Shown: positions 1 to 8,824 of the stretch, one piece after another
How the letters are laid out: each line of letters begins with the position of its first letter
How positions within the stretch are numbered: position 1 is the stretch's first letter
Assembly: GCF_014650175.1 (NCBI RefSeq)
Contig: NZ_BMUL01000015.1
Location: 62,001-126,000 of the forward strand
Source of the DNA: Streptomyces termitum
GTDB taxonomy: Bacteria > Actinomycetota > Actinomycetes > Streptomycetales > Streptomycetaceae
Direction: 5' to 3'
Length of the DNA stretch: 64,000 nucleotides
Made by a program: the position numbers and the translations under genes
Notes under the pieces: model-generated
The model's database searches: none
Told to the model about the DNA's origin: nothing
Seen by the model: the letters and a program-made list of their open reading frames with translations, nothing else

Positions 1-12
1 GTCCGGAAACGA

Positions 13-1719
13 TCACCAACGGGCCTTTCGGCGGAGGCCGGTGAGCACATAGGCACAGAGCAGGACCGTCAGCATCAGCGCGAGGGCCACCCCGGCGGGC
101 CGCGCGGCCGCCTCCAGCACTCCGGTGAACCACCGGTCCAGGGACGGCGACCAGCGGGGTCCCGCCAACTCGCGCAGCCGGGCCGGGAGTCCGGCGGCCG
201 AGCGGACCGCCGGACCGCTCGTCACCTGCCGCAGCAGCGGCACGAAGGCCACCGGGACGAAAAGCACCGCGGCCACCCCGGCCGCCGCCGCCCGGAACAC
301 CCCGGCCCCCAGCACCCCGGCCCATGCGCATCCGACCGTGAGGCCCAGCCAACTCACCGCCATCGGAATCCAGTTGTCCGGTACGGGGGTCAACTCGGGC
401 CCGTAGAAGAGGCGGAGGGCCGCCAGATCGGCCCCGGCCGCCAGCACGGCGAGCAGCAGGGCCAGGACCGCGGCCACGGCGAGCTTGGCGAGCAGCAGCG
501 CGAGGCGGCGCGGGACGGCCCCGCGCCCGGCGGCGAGCGCGGGATAGCGGTACTCCTCACCGAAGGAGAGGGCGCCGAGCAGACCGGCACCGAGCGCGGC
601 GGGCGGCAGCGGCAGGAGGTCGGGCCAGGCGGCCAGCGCGACGGGCAGGGCGGTGCCGCCCCGCCCGAGGAGCACGGCGAGCACGGCCGAGACGGCCAGG
701 GCGGCGGCGGCCACCAGGGCGGTGGAGGGCACCCCGAGGACCCGGCGCAGCTCGTAGCGCAGCGGCCGCAGCGGCGACCGGACCGGCCGGCGCGCGCCCC
801 TCCGCTCCCCCGTCGGCGGTACGGGACCGGGCGCACCGCCCGCCTCCGCCGCCGGGGCGCCGGTCTCCTCCACGAGGCGGTGGACCGGCACGCCGAGCCG
901 GAAGGCGGTGTCCCCGACCTGGGCGCAGTCGCCGCCGTACACGAGGAGGACGCCGTCCTCGGTGACGACCTCGACCGGGCGGCGGGCGGCGCGGGCCTCC
1001 TGGGCGACGGCGGCGGCGAGCCGGGCGGCGTGCGGGGTGCGGACGGCGACCCTCGGCCGCAGCCGGGTGCGGGCGAAGTCGGCGACCGGCTGCTCGCCCA
1101 CCAGTCGGCCGCCGTCGAGGGCGACGACCCGGTCGGCGTTGCGGGCCGCGTCCTGGGGGTCCCTCGTGGTGTAGAGGACGGTGCCGCCGGCGTCCGCGTG
1201 CGCGCGCAGCAGCGCGTGCAGCCGGACCCGCTCCGCCGGGGCGAGCCCGGCTCCCGGGCCGTCCAGGAGCAGGGCGTGCGGCTCCCCCAACAGTGCGGCG
1301 GCCAGGGCGAGTCGGCGCTCGGCCCCGCGCGGCAGGGTTCCGGTCCTGCGCCCCTCCAGTCCACCCAGCCCGACAGCGCGGATCACCTCGTCGGCCCGGG
1401 AGGCGGGGACTCCCGCGCCCGCGGCGAGCATCCGGAGCTGTCCGCGCACGGTGCGGGAGGGATGTCCGGGCACGTCGCCGAGCACGACGCCGATCTCGTG
1501 CGCGGGCTGGGCGATCCGGCGCAGCGGGCGGCCCCGGAAGTAGGTGAGTCCACGCCCCGGTTCCAGTTCGAGCATGAGGCGCAGGGCGGTCGTCTTGCCG
1601 GAGCCCTCCGGCCCGACGAGGGCGGTCACGGCCCCCGGCGGCGCCTCGAAGGTCAGATCGTCCACGGCGGGCGGGCGATCGCGGCGGGGTGTGCTGGTCA
1701 GTCCGATGGCCTGGAGCAT
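13..1719 (-). CDS. ABC transporter ATPase-permease fusion with degenerate ATPase motifs
   Basis: This 568-residue protein joins an N-terminal ABC domain (about 1-230) to a C-terminal membrane region (about 330-565) with roughly six hydrophobic segments. Walker A is intact (GPEGSGKTT, 36-44). The other catalytic motifs are not: the Q-loop area (IGVVLGD, about 76-82) has no Gln, the signature reads LPRGAERR instead of LSGGQ, Walker B ends LLLDGPG so the catalytic Glu is Gly (position 154), and the H-loop reads TTRDP with Arg for His. The family role would be export or an ABC-2-like permease at the membrane, but the substrate cannot be read. ATP hydrolysis may be weak or absent. The start follows a 123-bp gap after the Nudix gene stop. 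A link to any one pathway is not visible. Confidence 0.8.
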   Translation of the reverse strand: MLQAIGLTSTPRRDRPPAVDDLTFEAPPGAVTALVGPEGSGKTTALRLMLELEPGRGLTYFRGRPLRRIAQPAHEIGVVLGDVPGHPSRTVRGQLRMLAAGAGVPASRADEVIRAVGLGGLEGRRTGTLPRGAERRLALAAALLGEPHALLLDGPGAGLAPAERVRLHALLRAHADAGGTVLYTTRDPQDAARNADRVVALDGGRLVGEQPVADFARTRLRPRVAVRTPHAARLAAAVAQEARAARRPVEVVTEDGVLLVYGGDCAQVGDTAFRLGVPVHRLVEETGAPAAEAGGAPGPVPPTGERRGARRPVRSPLRPLRYELRRVLGVPSTALVAAAALAVSAVLAVLLGRGGTALPVALAAWPDLLPLPPAALGAGLLGALSFGEEYRYPALAAGRGAVPRRLALLLAKLAVAAVLALLLAVLAAGADLAALRLFYGPELTPVPDNWIPMAVSWLGLTVGCAWAGVLGAGVFRAAAAGVAAVLFVPVAFVPLLRQVTSGPAVRSAAGLPARLRELAGPRWSPSLDRWFTGVLEAAARPAGVALALMLTVLLCAYVLTGLRRKARW

Positions 1720-1842
1720 CGCTGTCTCTCGCGGTAGAGGTCACCGCTCCGCGGCAGGGCGGCGCTGTCGCAGCAAGATAACGCCAGATTTCGGACTTTT
1801 ACCGTAGGGGTGCCGTCCCGGGGCGGCGGGAGCGACGGCCCG

Positions 1843-2607
1843 TCAGACCTCGGGGCGCAGCATCGGGGGGTTGAGGAGGGTGGCGCCACCGGCCCTGAAC
1901 AGCTGGGCGGGACGCCCTCCCTGACGGGTGGTGGTCCCGCCGGTCGGAACGAGGAACCCGGGTGTGCCGGTGACCTTGCGGTGGAAGTTGCGCGGGTCGA
2001 GGGAGACGCCCCAGACCGCCTCGTAGACCCGGCGCAGCTCGCCGACGGTGAACTCGGGCGGGCAGAAGGCGGTGGCGAGCGAGGAGTACTCGATCTTGGA
2101 GCGGGCCCGCTCCACTCCGTCGGAGAGGATCCGGGCGTGGTCGAAGGCGAGCGCGTGCGGGGAGTCGGCCCCGGCGGCCCGCGCCTGGCCGAGCAGTTCC
2201 TCGACGGGGGCCCAGCGCGCGCTGTCGGCGTCGCCGCCGGGGCGCGGTGCGGGCAGGTCGGGGGCGAGCGCGAGGTGCGCGACGCTCACCACCCGCATCC
2301 GAGGGTCGCGGTCGGGCGCCCCGTAGGTGGCGAGCTGTTCGAGGTGCGCGCCGTTGTCCGGGACCGGCGGCGGGGCGGACGGATCGTGGGCGCGCAGCCC
2401 CGTCTCCTCGGCCAGTTCGCGTGCGGCGGCGGCGCCGAGGTCCTCCTCCGCGCGGACGAAGCCGCCGGGCAGCGCCCAGCACTCCCGGAAGGGCGCCTCC
2501 CCTCTGCGGACGACCAGGGTGCACAGGGCGTGGCTGCGCACCGTGAGCACGACCAGGTCGACGGTGACGGCGAAGGGCGGGAAGGCCGACGGGTCGTAGG
2601 GAGGCAT
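1843..2607 (-). CDS. NrtR-like Nudix hydrolase / winged-helix regulator
   Basis: The 254-residue protein carries a complete Nudix box: the order G-x5-E-x7-REL-A-EE-T-GL is fully kept. A C-terminal segment after about residue 155 has the winged-helix pattern typical of the NrtR family (KIEYSSLATAF, FTVGELRRVYE, NFHRKV). NrtR proteins use a Nudix-derived domain to sense ADP-ribose or NAD intermediates and repress NAD metabolism genes. That role is inferred here. An upstream in-frame ATG at 2652 and another start at 2709 would extend it to 269 or 288 residues. I prefer ATG 2607 because an inverted repeat (2621-2635) then falls just upstream of the gene, as expected for self-control. The box is intact, so real hydrolase activity is also possible. 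Confidence 0.8.
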   Translation of the reverse strand: MPPYDPSAFPPFAVTVDLVVLTVRSHALCTLVVRRGEAPFRECWALPGGFVRAEEDLGAAAARELAEETGLRAHDPSAPPPVPDNGAHLEQLATYGAPDRDPRMRVVSVAHLALAPDLPAPRPGGDADSARWAPVEELLGQARAAGADSPHALAFDHARILSDGVERARSKIEYSSLATAFCPPEFTVGELRRVYEAVWGVSLDPRNFHRKVTGTPGFLVPTGGTTTRQGGRPAQLFRAGGATLLNPPMLRPEV

Positions 2608-2615
2608 GCCGCGAT

Positions 2616-2640
2616 CATAGTCGTCTTCCTGACGATAAAC
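2616..2640. promoter_or_regulatory. Candidate operator of the NrtR-like regulator
   Basis: The core TCGTC-TTCCT-GACGA (2621-2635) is a perfect 5+5 inverted repeat embedded in an AT-richer stretch. It lies directly upstream of ATG 2607 of the Nudix regulator. The position fits autoregulation. Identity of the bound protein is inferred. Confidence 0.45.
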
Positions 2641-2712
2641 ACGCCCCATGTGATCATCTCCGGTTCTCCCGTCCGGTCGCGGGGTCTTCCTCGTCTCCGT
2701 TCCCGGCATGTG

Positions 2713-4752
2713 TCACACCCCCAGTTGCAGGCCCTCGGCGGCCTCTTCGACCATACCGAGTCCCAGTCGGCCGACCCGTACGGCGAAGGGCTCGCCGGCG
2801 ACCACGAGGCCCGACAGCCGGATCGCTCCCAGCGGGGCGGAGGCCATCGGCTGCACCGTGACGCTCCGGCCCGGCGCGTCGGGCCGGATCCCGGCGAGGG
2901 CGGTGACCGCGTGGACCCCTCCGGCGGCCGCGACGGCGGCGGGCCGGCAGGCGGCCGGGTGCGGCACGGGGCGCGCGCCCGTCGCGCGCTGCTCCCCGGC
3001 GTACATCTCGGGCAGCCGGTGGTCGAGGAACCCGGCGGCGTCGAGCAGGCCGCGCAGGAGGGCGGCGGCCTCCTTCTCGTGTCCGGCGGCGGCCAGTCCG
3101 GCGACGGCGACGGCCGTCTCGTGGACGCGGACGGCGCCGGACCGGTGTCCGAAGGGGTTGTGGCCGGGCTCCTTGGCGCCGAGGCCGCGCAGTCCCCAGC
3201 CGGAGTCGAGGGAGGGGGTGCCGAGCAGCCGTGCCACCTGTTCGGTCTCCGCCCGGTCGAGCAGCCCGGGTGCGCACCGGCCGCCGCCGAGGAGGCCGGT
3301 GTCGAGGAGGTGGGCGGCCCAGCCGCCGAGCTGGGGCCAGGTCCGTCCGTCGGGGGTGCGTCCGGCGGCGGGCCGGCCACCGGACGGGTCGTCGAGCCAG
3401 AACTCGCTCCGGAACCGCTCGCGCAGGGTCCGGGCCGCGTCCCGGAGGTCGTCGCCGCCGGGTCGGCCGCAGGCGTCGAGGAGGTCGGCGCCGAGGAGGG
3501 CGGCCCGGTGGGCGTGGGCCTGGGTCTCGGCCCGCCAGGGACCTCCGGGGGCCGGGTCCGGCAGGAGGCCGTCCGGGCCGAGCCCGCGGCGCAGCCAGCC
3601 GAGGCAGCGCTCCGCCACCGGAAGGAGCTCGTCGAGGTCGGCGGCGGGCAGTCCCCATCTGCGCGCCTCGGCGAGGACGACGGGGAAGGCGAGGGTGGCC
3701 TCGACGCCGGTGCAGCGGGGCGGGAGGTGCGGCCCGGCGTCCCGCAGCGGCCCCGGGAGACGCCCGGCGCCGGGTCCGCCGGTGACCTGGGCCCGGCCGA
3801 GGGCGCGGAGGGTTCCCGCGGCGAGGCGGGTACCGAGCGGCAGGGCCATCCGGGCCGCCCAGAGCGCTTCGGCGGTGACCGGTCCGCACCGCCACGGGAC
3901 ACCGGCGGCGAGGTGGACGTCGGCGGGGTGGGCGGGGTCGCGCTGGAGGAGGGCCCGGAGGTCGTCGACGCAGGCGCGGAGCAGTGCGCCGGGGCGCGGG
4001 TCGTCGCCCTCGGCCTGGGCGTCGGAGAGCAGGTGGCCGCCGGGGCGTCCGGCGCCGGGTGCCCGGTCGGTGTGGACGCGGAGGTGGAGGGTGGTGGCGG
4101 CGCCGGGGGCGAGGTCGGTGTCCCAGCGGAGCACGCCGGCCGCGGCGAGGGAGTCCGTGGGCGCCGGGTCGGTCGTGACGGAGGCGGAGCGGCCGTCGGG
4201 GGCGGTCCAGCGCAGGCCGGTGCCGTGGACGCTGGCTCTGAGGTCGGGGCGGAGGCGGCCGGACGCGATCGCGCCCAGGTCGGCGAGATCCGTGCCCAGA
4301 GAGATTTCCACGGGGAGGCGGACGGTCCTGGGGGCGGCGTTGCGGAAGGTGATCCGCTCGGTGCCGTCGGCGCTCCGGGAGCGCTCGACGGTGACGGCCG
4401 GGTCGGGTCCGGGGTCGCCGGGGAGCCGGAGGGCCGCGGTGAACACGGCCCGGTCGGCGCCGGCGAGCCGCCCCTGGAGGGGGACGGGTTCGCGGCCGGC
4501 GACCCGCAGGACGCACCGGGAGAGCAGGCGGCGTCCGGAGGCGTACACGCCGCCCGGCCCCTCTCCGGTGAGCTGGCCGTGCTCGGGGGAGACGGCGAAG
4601 GCGGGCAGGGCGACGCACAGGAGGGCGTCGTGGACGGAGGGGAGCTCTCCCGGGCGGATGCCGGGGGCGGTGGGGGCGGTCCCGCCGGTGAGCGGCGGCC
4701 GGACCTGGGGCTCCACCGGGTGCCCGGGGGCCGGGACGGGGCTGAGGACCAT
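2713..4752 (-). CDS. Glycogen-debranching-type protein (amylo-alpha-1,6-glucosidase family)
   Basis: The 679 residues readable from ATG 4752 match the architecture of actinobacterial glycogen debranching N-terminal-domain proteins. An N-terminal domain (about 30-240; DALLCVALPAFAVSPEHGQLTG, split here as DALLCVALPAF and SPEHGQLTG) precedes an (alpha/alpha) barrel-like C-terminal half. The family works on alpha-1,6 branches or related polysaccharides, but the exact substrate is unknown. The annotated ATG has no ribosome-binding site. A well-placed GAGGAG and an ATG at 4871 overlap the stop of the upstream DUF4192 gene (ATGA) but lie in another frame. The two frames meet in a G4-T-G6 run, so the true product is probably about 40 residues longer and frameshifted here. 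Confidence 0.75.
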   Translation of the reverse strand: MVLSPVPAPGHPVEPQVRPPLTGGTAPTAPGIRPGELPSVHDALLCVALPAFAVSPEHGQLTGEGPGGVYASGRRLLSRCVLRVAGREPVPLQGRLAGADRAVFTAALRLPGDPGPDPAVTVERSRSADGTERITFRNAAPRTVRLPVEISLGTDLADLGAIASGRLRPDLRASVHGTGLRWTAPDGRSASVTTDPAPTDSLAAAGVLRWDTDLAPGAATTLHLRVHTDRAPGAGRPGGHLLSDAQAEGDDPRPGALLRACVDDLRALLQRDPAHPADVHLAAGVPWRCGPVTAEALWAARMALPLGTRLAAGTLRALGRAQVTGGPGAGRLPGPLRDAGPHLPPRCTGVEATLAFPVVLAEARRWGLPAADLDELLPVAERCLGWLRRGLGPDGLLPDPAPGGPWRAETQAHAHRAALLGADLLDACGRPGGDDLRDAARTLRERFRSEFWLDDPSGGRPAAGRTPDGRTWPQLGGWAAHLLDTGLLGGGRCAPGLLDRAETEQVARLLGTPSLDSGWGLRGLGAKEPGHNPFGHRSGAVRVHETAVAVAGLAAAGHEKEAAALLRGLLDAAGFLDHRLPEMYAGEQRATGARPVPHPAACRPAAVAAAGGVHAVTALAGIRPDAPGRSVTVQPMASAPLGAIRLSGLVVAGEPFAVRVGRLGLGMVEEAAEGLQLGV

Positions 4753-4871
4753 GAGGGGTGGGGGGCGCTCTCTGTGCGATCCGGACGGCCGGCGGGGACT
4801 CGGCCGTGCGGTTCGCCCGGCTCCGCCACAGAGGTGAACGGTCGGGTGGCGGGCGGGGTCACGGTCGTCAT
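4753..4871 (-). other. Displaced 5' end of the debranching gene (suspected frameshift)
   Basis: ATG 4871-4869 overlaps the TGA stop of the DUF4192 gene (4870-4868) and is preceded by GAGGAG. The encoded start MTTVTPPATRPFTSVAEP reads on in a frame that later becomes nonsense for the debranching gene. Adding one G in the run at about 4754-4766 would join it to the 4752 frame. Either a sequencing error or a real indel would explain this. Confidence 0.6.
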
Positions 4872-6271
4872 CGTCCGCTCCTCGTGCCGCGCCGGCCGCC
4901 GGGGTGTGGGGCGGAGCCCCTGGGGCGGGTCGTCGCGCGGCCTCCGGGCCGGATGCCGGGGGGTGTCCGGCGGGCGCGCCGGGCGGTGTCGGGACCGGCC
5001 TGGGCGAGGGCGGGCCGGGGTGCCGTGCCGGGAACGCCGCGGATCCGCCTCCTGGTCCGGACGCGCCGGGCGGACGTGGTCCGCGTCCGCCCGGCGGTGG
5101 ACCTGCCCTCCCGCTCCTCCCGCTCCTCCCGGAGGCAGACGCGCAGCGTCTCGGGGTCGAGGCCCTGGTTGCACGCCTGGTGCAGCAGGCGGGCGAAGAC
5201 GTATCCGGAGTCGGCTTCGAGGGCGAGGCCGAGGGCGACGCGGGCGACGGGTTCGTCGCCGGTGGACCAGGCGGCCCAGCCCGCGAGGCTCAGCGGGGCG
5301 GCGGCGAACTCCTGGTAGGGCGCGACGCAGCGCCGGGCGAGGACGCGCCAGAGCCGTACGGCCGCGGCGCCCTCCGGTCCCTCCATCCATTCGGCGAGGT
5401 GGTCGCGGGTGGTCCGGTCCTGGAGGCCCATGATCACGAGGGCCGCGTCGCGGGGGTCGACGAGGGCGTCGTCGTCGGCGTCGACGGCCGCCTGGCCCCG
5501 GCGGGCGCCGTTCTCCCCGATCCGGCGGGGCGGCTCGGCGAACCGGGTCAGGAGCCGGGCCGCGAGGGCGGACGTCCGCTGCCGCAGCCGCGTCCTCTCC
5601 TCCTCGTCGGCGCCGTCGACGACGCGGGGGACGATCTCGGCGGCGGCCTTGTCGAGCTCGGTGCGCTGCGGTGCGTCGCCGGGCGCTCCGGTGGGCTGGA
5701 AGCGGGCCCGCATCTCCTGGAGCGAGCCGCGGACCTGGATGCCCGCGTAGACGGCGGCCGCGGCCATGGGCGAGGTGCCGCCGGTGGTGAGGGGGGTGCC
5801 CTCGGGCGGGCAGCAGCGGGTGTCGGGGCAGCAGTAGGAGAAGTGCCGGCCGCCGGAGACGCACAGCACCTCGTAGACGGGGATGTCGAGGGCGCCGCAG
5901 GCGGTGCGCAGCCGCTGGGCGAAGGGACGCAGCCGCTCGTACACCTCGCGGGCGCTCTCGCCGGGCCCCGGCTCCTGGCAGAGGAAGCCGACGATGCCGT
6001 CGGGTGGGGTGGCGCGCTGGACGCAGGCGTCGACGAGGCATTCGGCGAGGTGGTCCGCGGTGGAGTCCCACTCGTCGGTCAGCTGCGGGATGCCGAGCCT
6101 GATCCGGCCGCCGAACCGGCCGTTCTCGCCGTGCAGGGCGACGAGCACGACGGAGTCGGTCGGGTGGAAGCCGAGGACGAACGGCAGGGCGTCGGCGAGC
6201 TCGGAGGGGCCGCGCAGGGTGATCTGCCGGCCGCTGGTGGATGCGCTGGTCTCGTGGTGGTTCGCGTTCAT
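4868..6271 (-). CDS. DUF4192 domain-containing protein
   Basis: The 467-residue protein starts at ATG 6271 (MNANHHETSAS) and shows the DUF4192 hallmark near residues 15-45 (GPSELADALPFVLGFHPTDS, followed by VVLVAL). Function of the family is not known. A cluster of Cys and Pro sits near 140-165 (FSYCCPDTRCCPPEG), which could bind metal, but this is only a reading of the residues. The last 80 residues are Arg/Pro/Gly-rich and look like a disordered tail. The stop overlaps a strong start for the debranching gene, so the two are probably translationally coupled. It is divergent from the RecQ gene with about 140 bp between starts. Confidence 0.8.
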   Translation of the reverse strand: MNANHHETSASTSGRQITLRGPSELADALPFVLGFHPTDSVVLVALHGENGRFGGRIRLGIPQLTDEWDSTADHLAECLVDACVQRATPPDGIVGFLCQEPGPGESAREVYERLRPFAQRLRTACGALDIPVYEVLCVSGGRHFSYCCPDTRCCPPEGTPLTTGGTSPMAAAAVYAGIQVRGSLQEMRARFQPTGAPGDAPQRTELDKAAAEIVPRVVDGADEEERTRLRQRTSALAARLLTRFAEPPRRIGENGARRGQAAVDADDDALVDPRDAALVIMGLQDRTTRDHLAEWMEGPEGAAAVRLWRVLARRCVAPYQEFAAAPLSLAGWAAWSTGDEPVARVALGLALEADSGYVFARLLHQACNQGLDPETLRVCLREEREEREGRSTAGRTRTTSARRVRTRRRIRGVPGTAPRPALAQAGPDTARRARRTPPGIRPGGRATTRPRGSAPHPGGRRGTRSGR

Positions 6272-6311
6272 GCCGAGGACGGTCTCGTGATCTCCGGCGG
6301 CCGACAACCCC

Positions 6312-6363
6312 TGTGGATAACTCCACACATACGGTGTGATGAGCTGATTTTCACTGTCCACAG
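6312..6363. promoter_or_regulatory. Two DnaA-box-like 9-mers between divergent genes
   Basis: Positions 6312-6320 read TGTGGATAA, the reverse complement of TTATCCACA. Positions 6355-6363 read CTGTCCACA, one base from the Streptomyces DnaA consensus TTGTCCACA. They lie in the promoter space of the DUF4192 and RecQ genes. Binding is inferred only from the match. Confidence 0.4.
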
Positions 6364-6413
6364 ATTCGCGCCCCGTTCGCCGGATGTCCGAGCCATCGGG
6401 TTGCATGGACGGC

Positions 6414-8597
6414 ATGAACCACGCAGACAGCCCGGAGGACCGCGCCGCGCTCCGCACCGCCGCCGACGCCGTACTGGCCCGCCTGGTCGGGGACCCGACC
6501 GGCGCGGCGCGACTGCGCGAGGACCAGTGGCGCGCCATCGAGGCGCTGGTCGCCGACCACCGCCGGGCGCTGGTGGTGCAGCGGACCGGCTGGGGCAAGT
6601 CGGCCGTGTACTTCGTGGCGACCTCCCTGCTGCGGGCGCGCGGCAGCGGACCCACCGTGATCGTCTCGCCGCTGCTCGCCCTGATGCGCAACCAGGTGGA
6701 CGCCGCGGCCCGCGCGGGCATCCGCGCCCGCACGATCAACTCGGCGAACCCGGAGGAGTGGGAGGGCATCCACCAGGAGATCTCCGACGGCCTGGTCGAC
6801 GTCCTCCTCGTCTCCCCCGAGCGGCTGAACAACCCGGACTTCCGCGACCAGGTGCTGCCCCGGCTGGCGGCGGCCACGGGGCTGCTGGTGGTGGACGAGG
6901 CGCACTGCATCTCGGACTGGGGCCACGACTTCCGGCCGGACTACCGCCGGCTGCGCACGATGCTGGCCGACCTTCCGGCCGGCGTGCCGGTCCTGGCCAC
7001 CACCGCCACCGCGAACGCCCGGGTGACGGCCGACGTCGCCGAGCAGCTCGGCACCGGCGCGGGCACGGACGCCCTCGTCCTGCGCGGCCCGCTCGACCGG
7101 GAGTCCCTCAGTCTCAGTGTGCTCACGCTGCCGGACGCGGCCCACCGCATGGCGTGGCTCGCCGACCGCCTGAACGAGCTGCCCGGCTCCGGGATCATCT
7201 ACACGCTGACCGTCGCGGCGGCCGAGGAGGTCACCGCCCACCTCCGCCAGTGCGGGCACACGGTCACCTCCTACACGGGGCGCACGGAGAACGCGGACCG
7301 CGAGCAGGCCGAGAACGATCTCCTGGCGAACCGGGTGAAGGCCCTGGTGGCCACCTCGGCGCTCGGCATGGGCTTCGACAAGCCGGACCTCGGCTTCGTC
7401 GTGCACCTCGGCTCGCCGTCCTCCCCGATCGCCTACTACCAGCAGGTCGGCCGGGCCGGGCGCGGGGTGGAGCACGCGGAGGTGCTGCTGCTGCCGGGCA
7501 AGGAGGACGAGGCGATCTGGCAGTACTTCGCCTCCGTGGCCTTCCCTCCCGAGGAGCAGGTGCGCCGGACGCTCGACGTGCTCGCCGGCGCGGGCCGCCC
7601 GCTGTCGCTGCCCGCCCTGGAGCCCCTGGTGGAGCTGCGCAGGACCCGGCTGGAGACCATGCTCAAGGTCCTCGACGTGGACGGGGCGGTCCGGCGGGTC
7701 AAGGGCGGCTGGGAGAGCACCGGGCAGCCCTGGGTCTACGACACCGAGCGGTACGCGTGGGTGGCCCGGCAGCGGGCGGCGGAGCAGCAGGCGATGCGGG
7801 AGTACGCGACGACGGCCGGGTGCCGGATGGAGTTCCTGCGGCGCAGGCTGGACGACGGGGAGGCCGCGCCCTGCGGCCGGTGCGACAACTGCGCGGGGCC
7901 CCGGTTCGATCCGAAGGTGACCGGGGCGGCGCTGGACGCGGCCCGGGGCGAGCTGGACCGTCCGGGCGTGGACGTGGAGCCGCGCCGGATGTGGCCGACC
8001 GGGCTGGCGGCGGCCGGGGTGGACCTGAAGGGCAGGATCCCCGCCGACGAACAGATGATTTCCGGCCGCGCCCTCGGGCGGCTGTCGGACATCGGCTGGG
8101 GCAACCGGCTCCGTCCGCTGCTGGCGGACACGACCCCGGACGGGCCGGTTCCGGACGATGTCGTCCAGGCGGTGGTCCAGGTGCTCGCGGACTGGGCGAG
8201 GGGGCCGGGCGGCTGGGCGTCCGGGGCGCCGGGCGCTCCGGCGCGGCCGGCCGGGGTGGTCGCGGTCGCCTCGCGCAGACGGCCGGTCCTGATCGGTTCG
8301 CTGGCCTCCCGGATCGCGGAGATCGGGCGGATGCCCCTGCTCGGGACGGTGGAGTACGCGCCCGGGGCCGAGGACCTCCGGCTGTCCCGGTCCAACAGCG
8401 CGCAGCGGGTGATCGGGCTGCACCGCGCCCTGGAGGTCCCGCCGGAACTGGCGGAGCGACTGGCCGCCGCCGCAGGGCCCGTACTGCTCGTCGACGACCT
8501 CTCCGACACGGGCTGGACACTGGCGGTGGCGACCCGGTTGCTGCGGCGTTCGGGGGCGGAAGGCGTCCTTCCCCTGGTGCTCGCGGTCCAGGGGTGA
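6414..8597 (+). CDS. recQ: RecQ-family ATP-dependent DNA helicase with C-terminal PRTase-like domain
   Basis: The 727-residue product is a 3'-5' superfamily 2 helicase of RecQ type that would unwind forked or gapped DNA in repair. Motif I (QRTGWGKSAVYF), motif II (VVDEAHCISDWGHDF) and motif VI (QQVGRAGRG) are intact. A zinc-binding CGRCDNC follows the helicase core at about residue 492. After that comes a region unlike the classic RQC/HRDC layout, ending near residue 700 in VLLVDDLSDTGWTL, which resembles the PRPP-binding loop of type I phosphoribosyltransferases. ATGs at 6384 and 6405 are also in frame. I use 6414 (MNHADSPED), but no ribosome-binding site settles it. Confidence 0.85.
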   Translation: MNHADSPEDRAALRTAADAVLARLVGDPTGAARLREDQWRAIEALVADHRRALVVQRTGWGKSAVYFVATSLLRARGSGPTVIVSPLLALMRNQVDAAARAGIRARTINSANPEEWEGIHQEISDGLVDVLLVSPERLNNPDFRDQVLPRLAAATGLLVVDEAHCISDWGHDFRPDYRRLRTMLADLPAGVPVLATTATANARVTADVAEQLGTGAGTDALVLRGPLDRESLSLSVLTLPDAAHRMAWLADRLNELPGSGIIYTLTVAAAEEVTAHLRQCGHTVTSYTGRTENADREQAENDLLANRVKALVATSALGMGFDKPDLGFVVHLGSPSSPIAYYQQVGRAGRGVEHAEVLLLPGKEDEAIWQYFASVAFPPEEQVRRTLDVLAGAGRPLSLPALEPLVELRRTRLETMLKVLDVDGAVRRVKGGWESTGQPWVYDTERYAWVARQRAAEQQAMREYATTAGCRMEFLRRRLDDGEAAPCGRCDNCAGPRFDPKVTGAALDAARGELDRPGVDVEPRRMWPTGLAAAGVDLKGRIPADEQMISGRALGRLSDIGWGNRLRPLLADTTPDGPVPDDVVQAVVQVLADWARGPGGWASGAPGAPARPAGVVAVASRRRPVLIGSLASRIAEIGRMPLLGTVEYAPGAEDLRLSRSNSAQRVIGLHRALEVPPELAERLAAAAGPVLLVDDLSDTGWTLAVATRLLRRSGAEGVLPLVLAVQG

Positions 8598-8824
8598 GAA
8601 GGGCTGGGAAACGGCGAGTGAATACTGGGTAACTGGGCAGGGATATCAGAGGCATAACGGTTCATTACCGTCAGCCGCCTCAATTGCTCGTTGCCGCCCC
8701 GCCCGGCCCGAGCAAGAATTGGGGAACCGCCCCACACGGCTCGAAGCGGTCCGGAAGGACTGTGCCGTGCTGCGCCCTCACCCCGCCTTGCCCGCCTCGC
8801 GGGCGTGTATCCGAAGGGAGGACC

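Noticed and set aside
1810..5433. 1207-codon open frame on the plus strand
   Set aside because: It runs opposite to the Nudix, debranching and DUF4192 genes, is Gly/Arg/Glu-rich with no domain, and is a typical high-GC shadow frame.
4904..8632. 1242-codon open frame on the plus strand
   Set aside because: It crosses DUF4192 antisense and recQ in another frame, and no family is recognisable.
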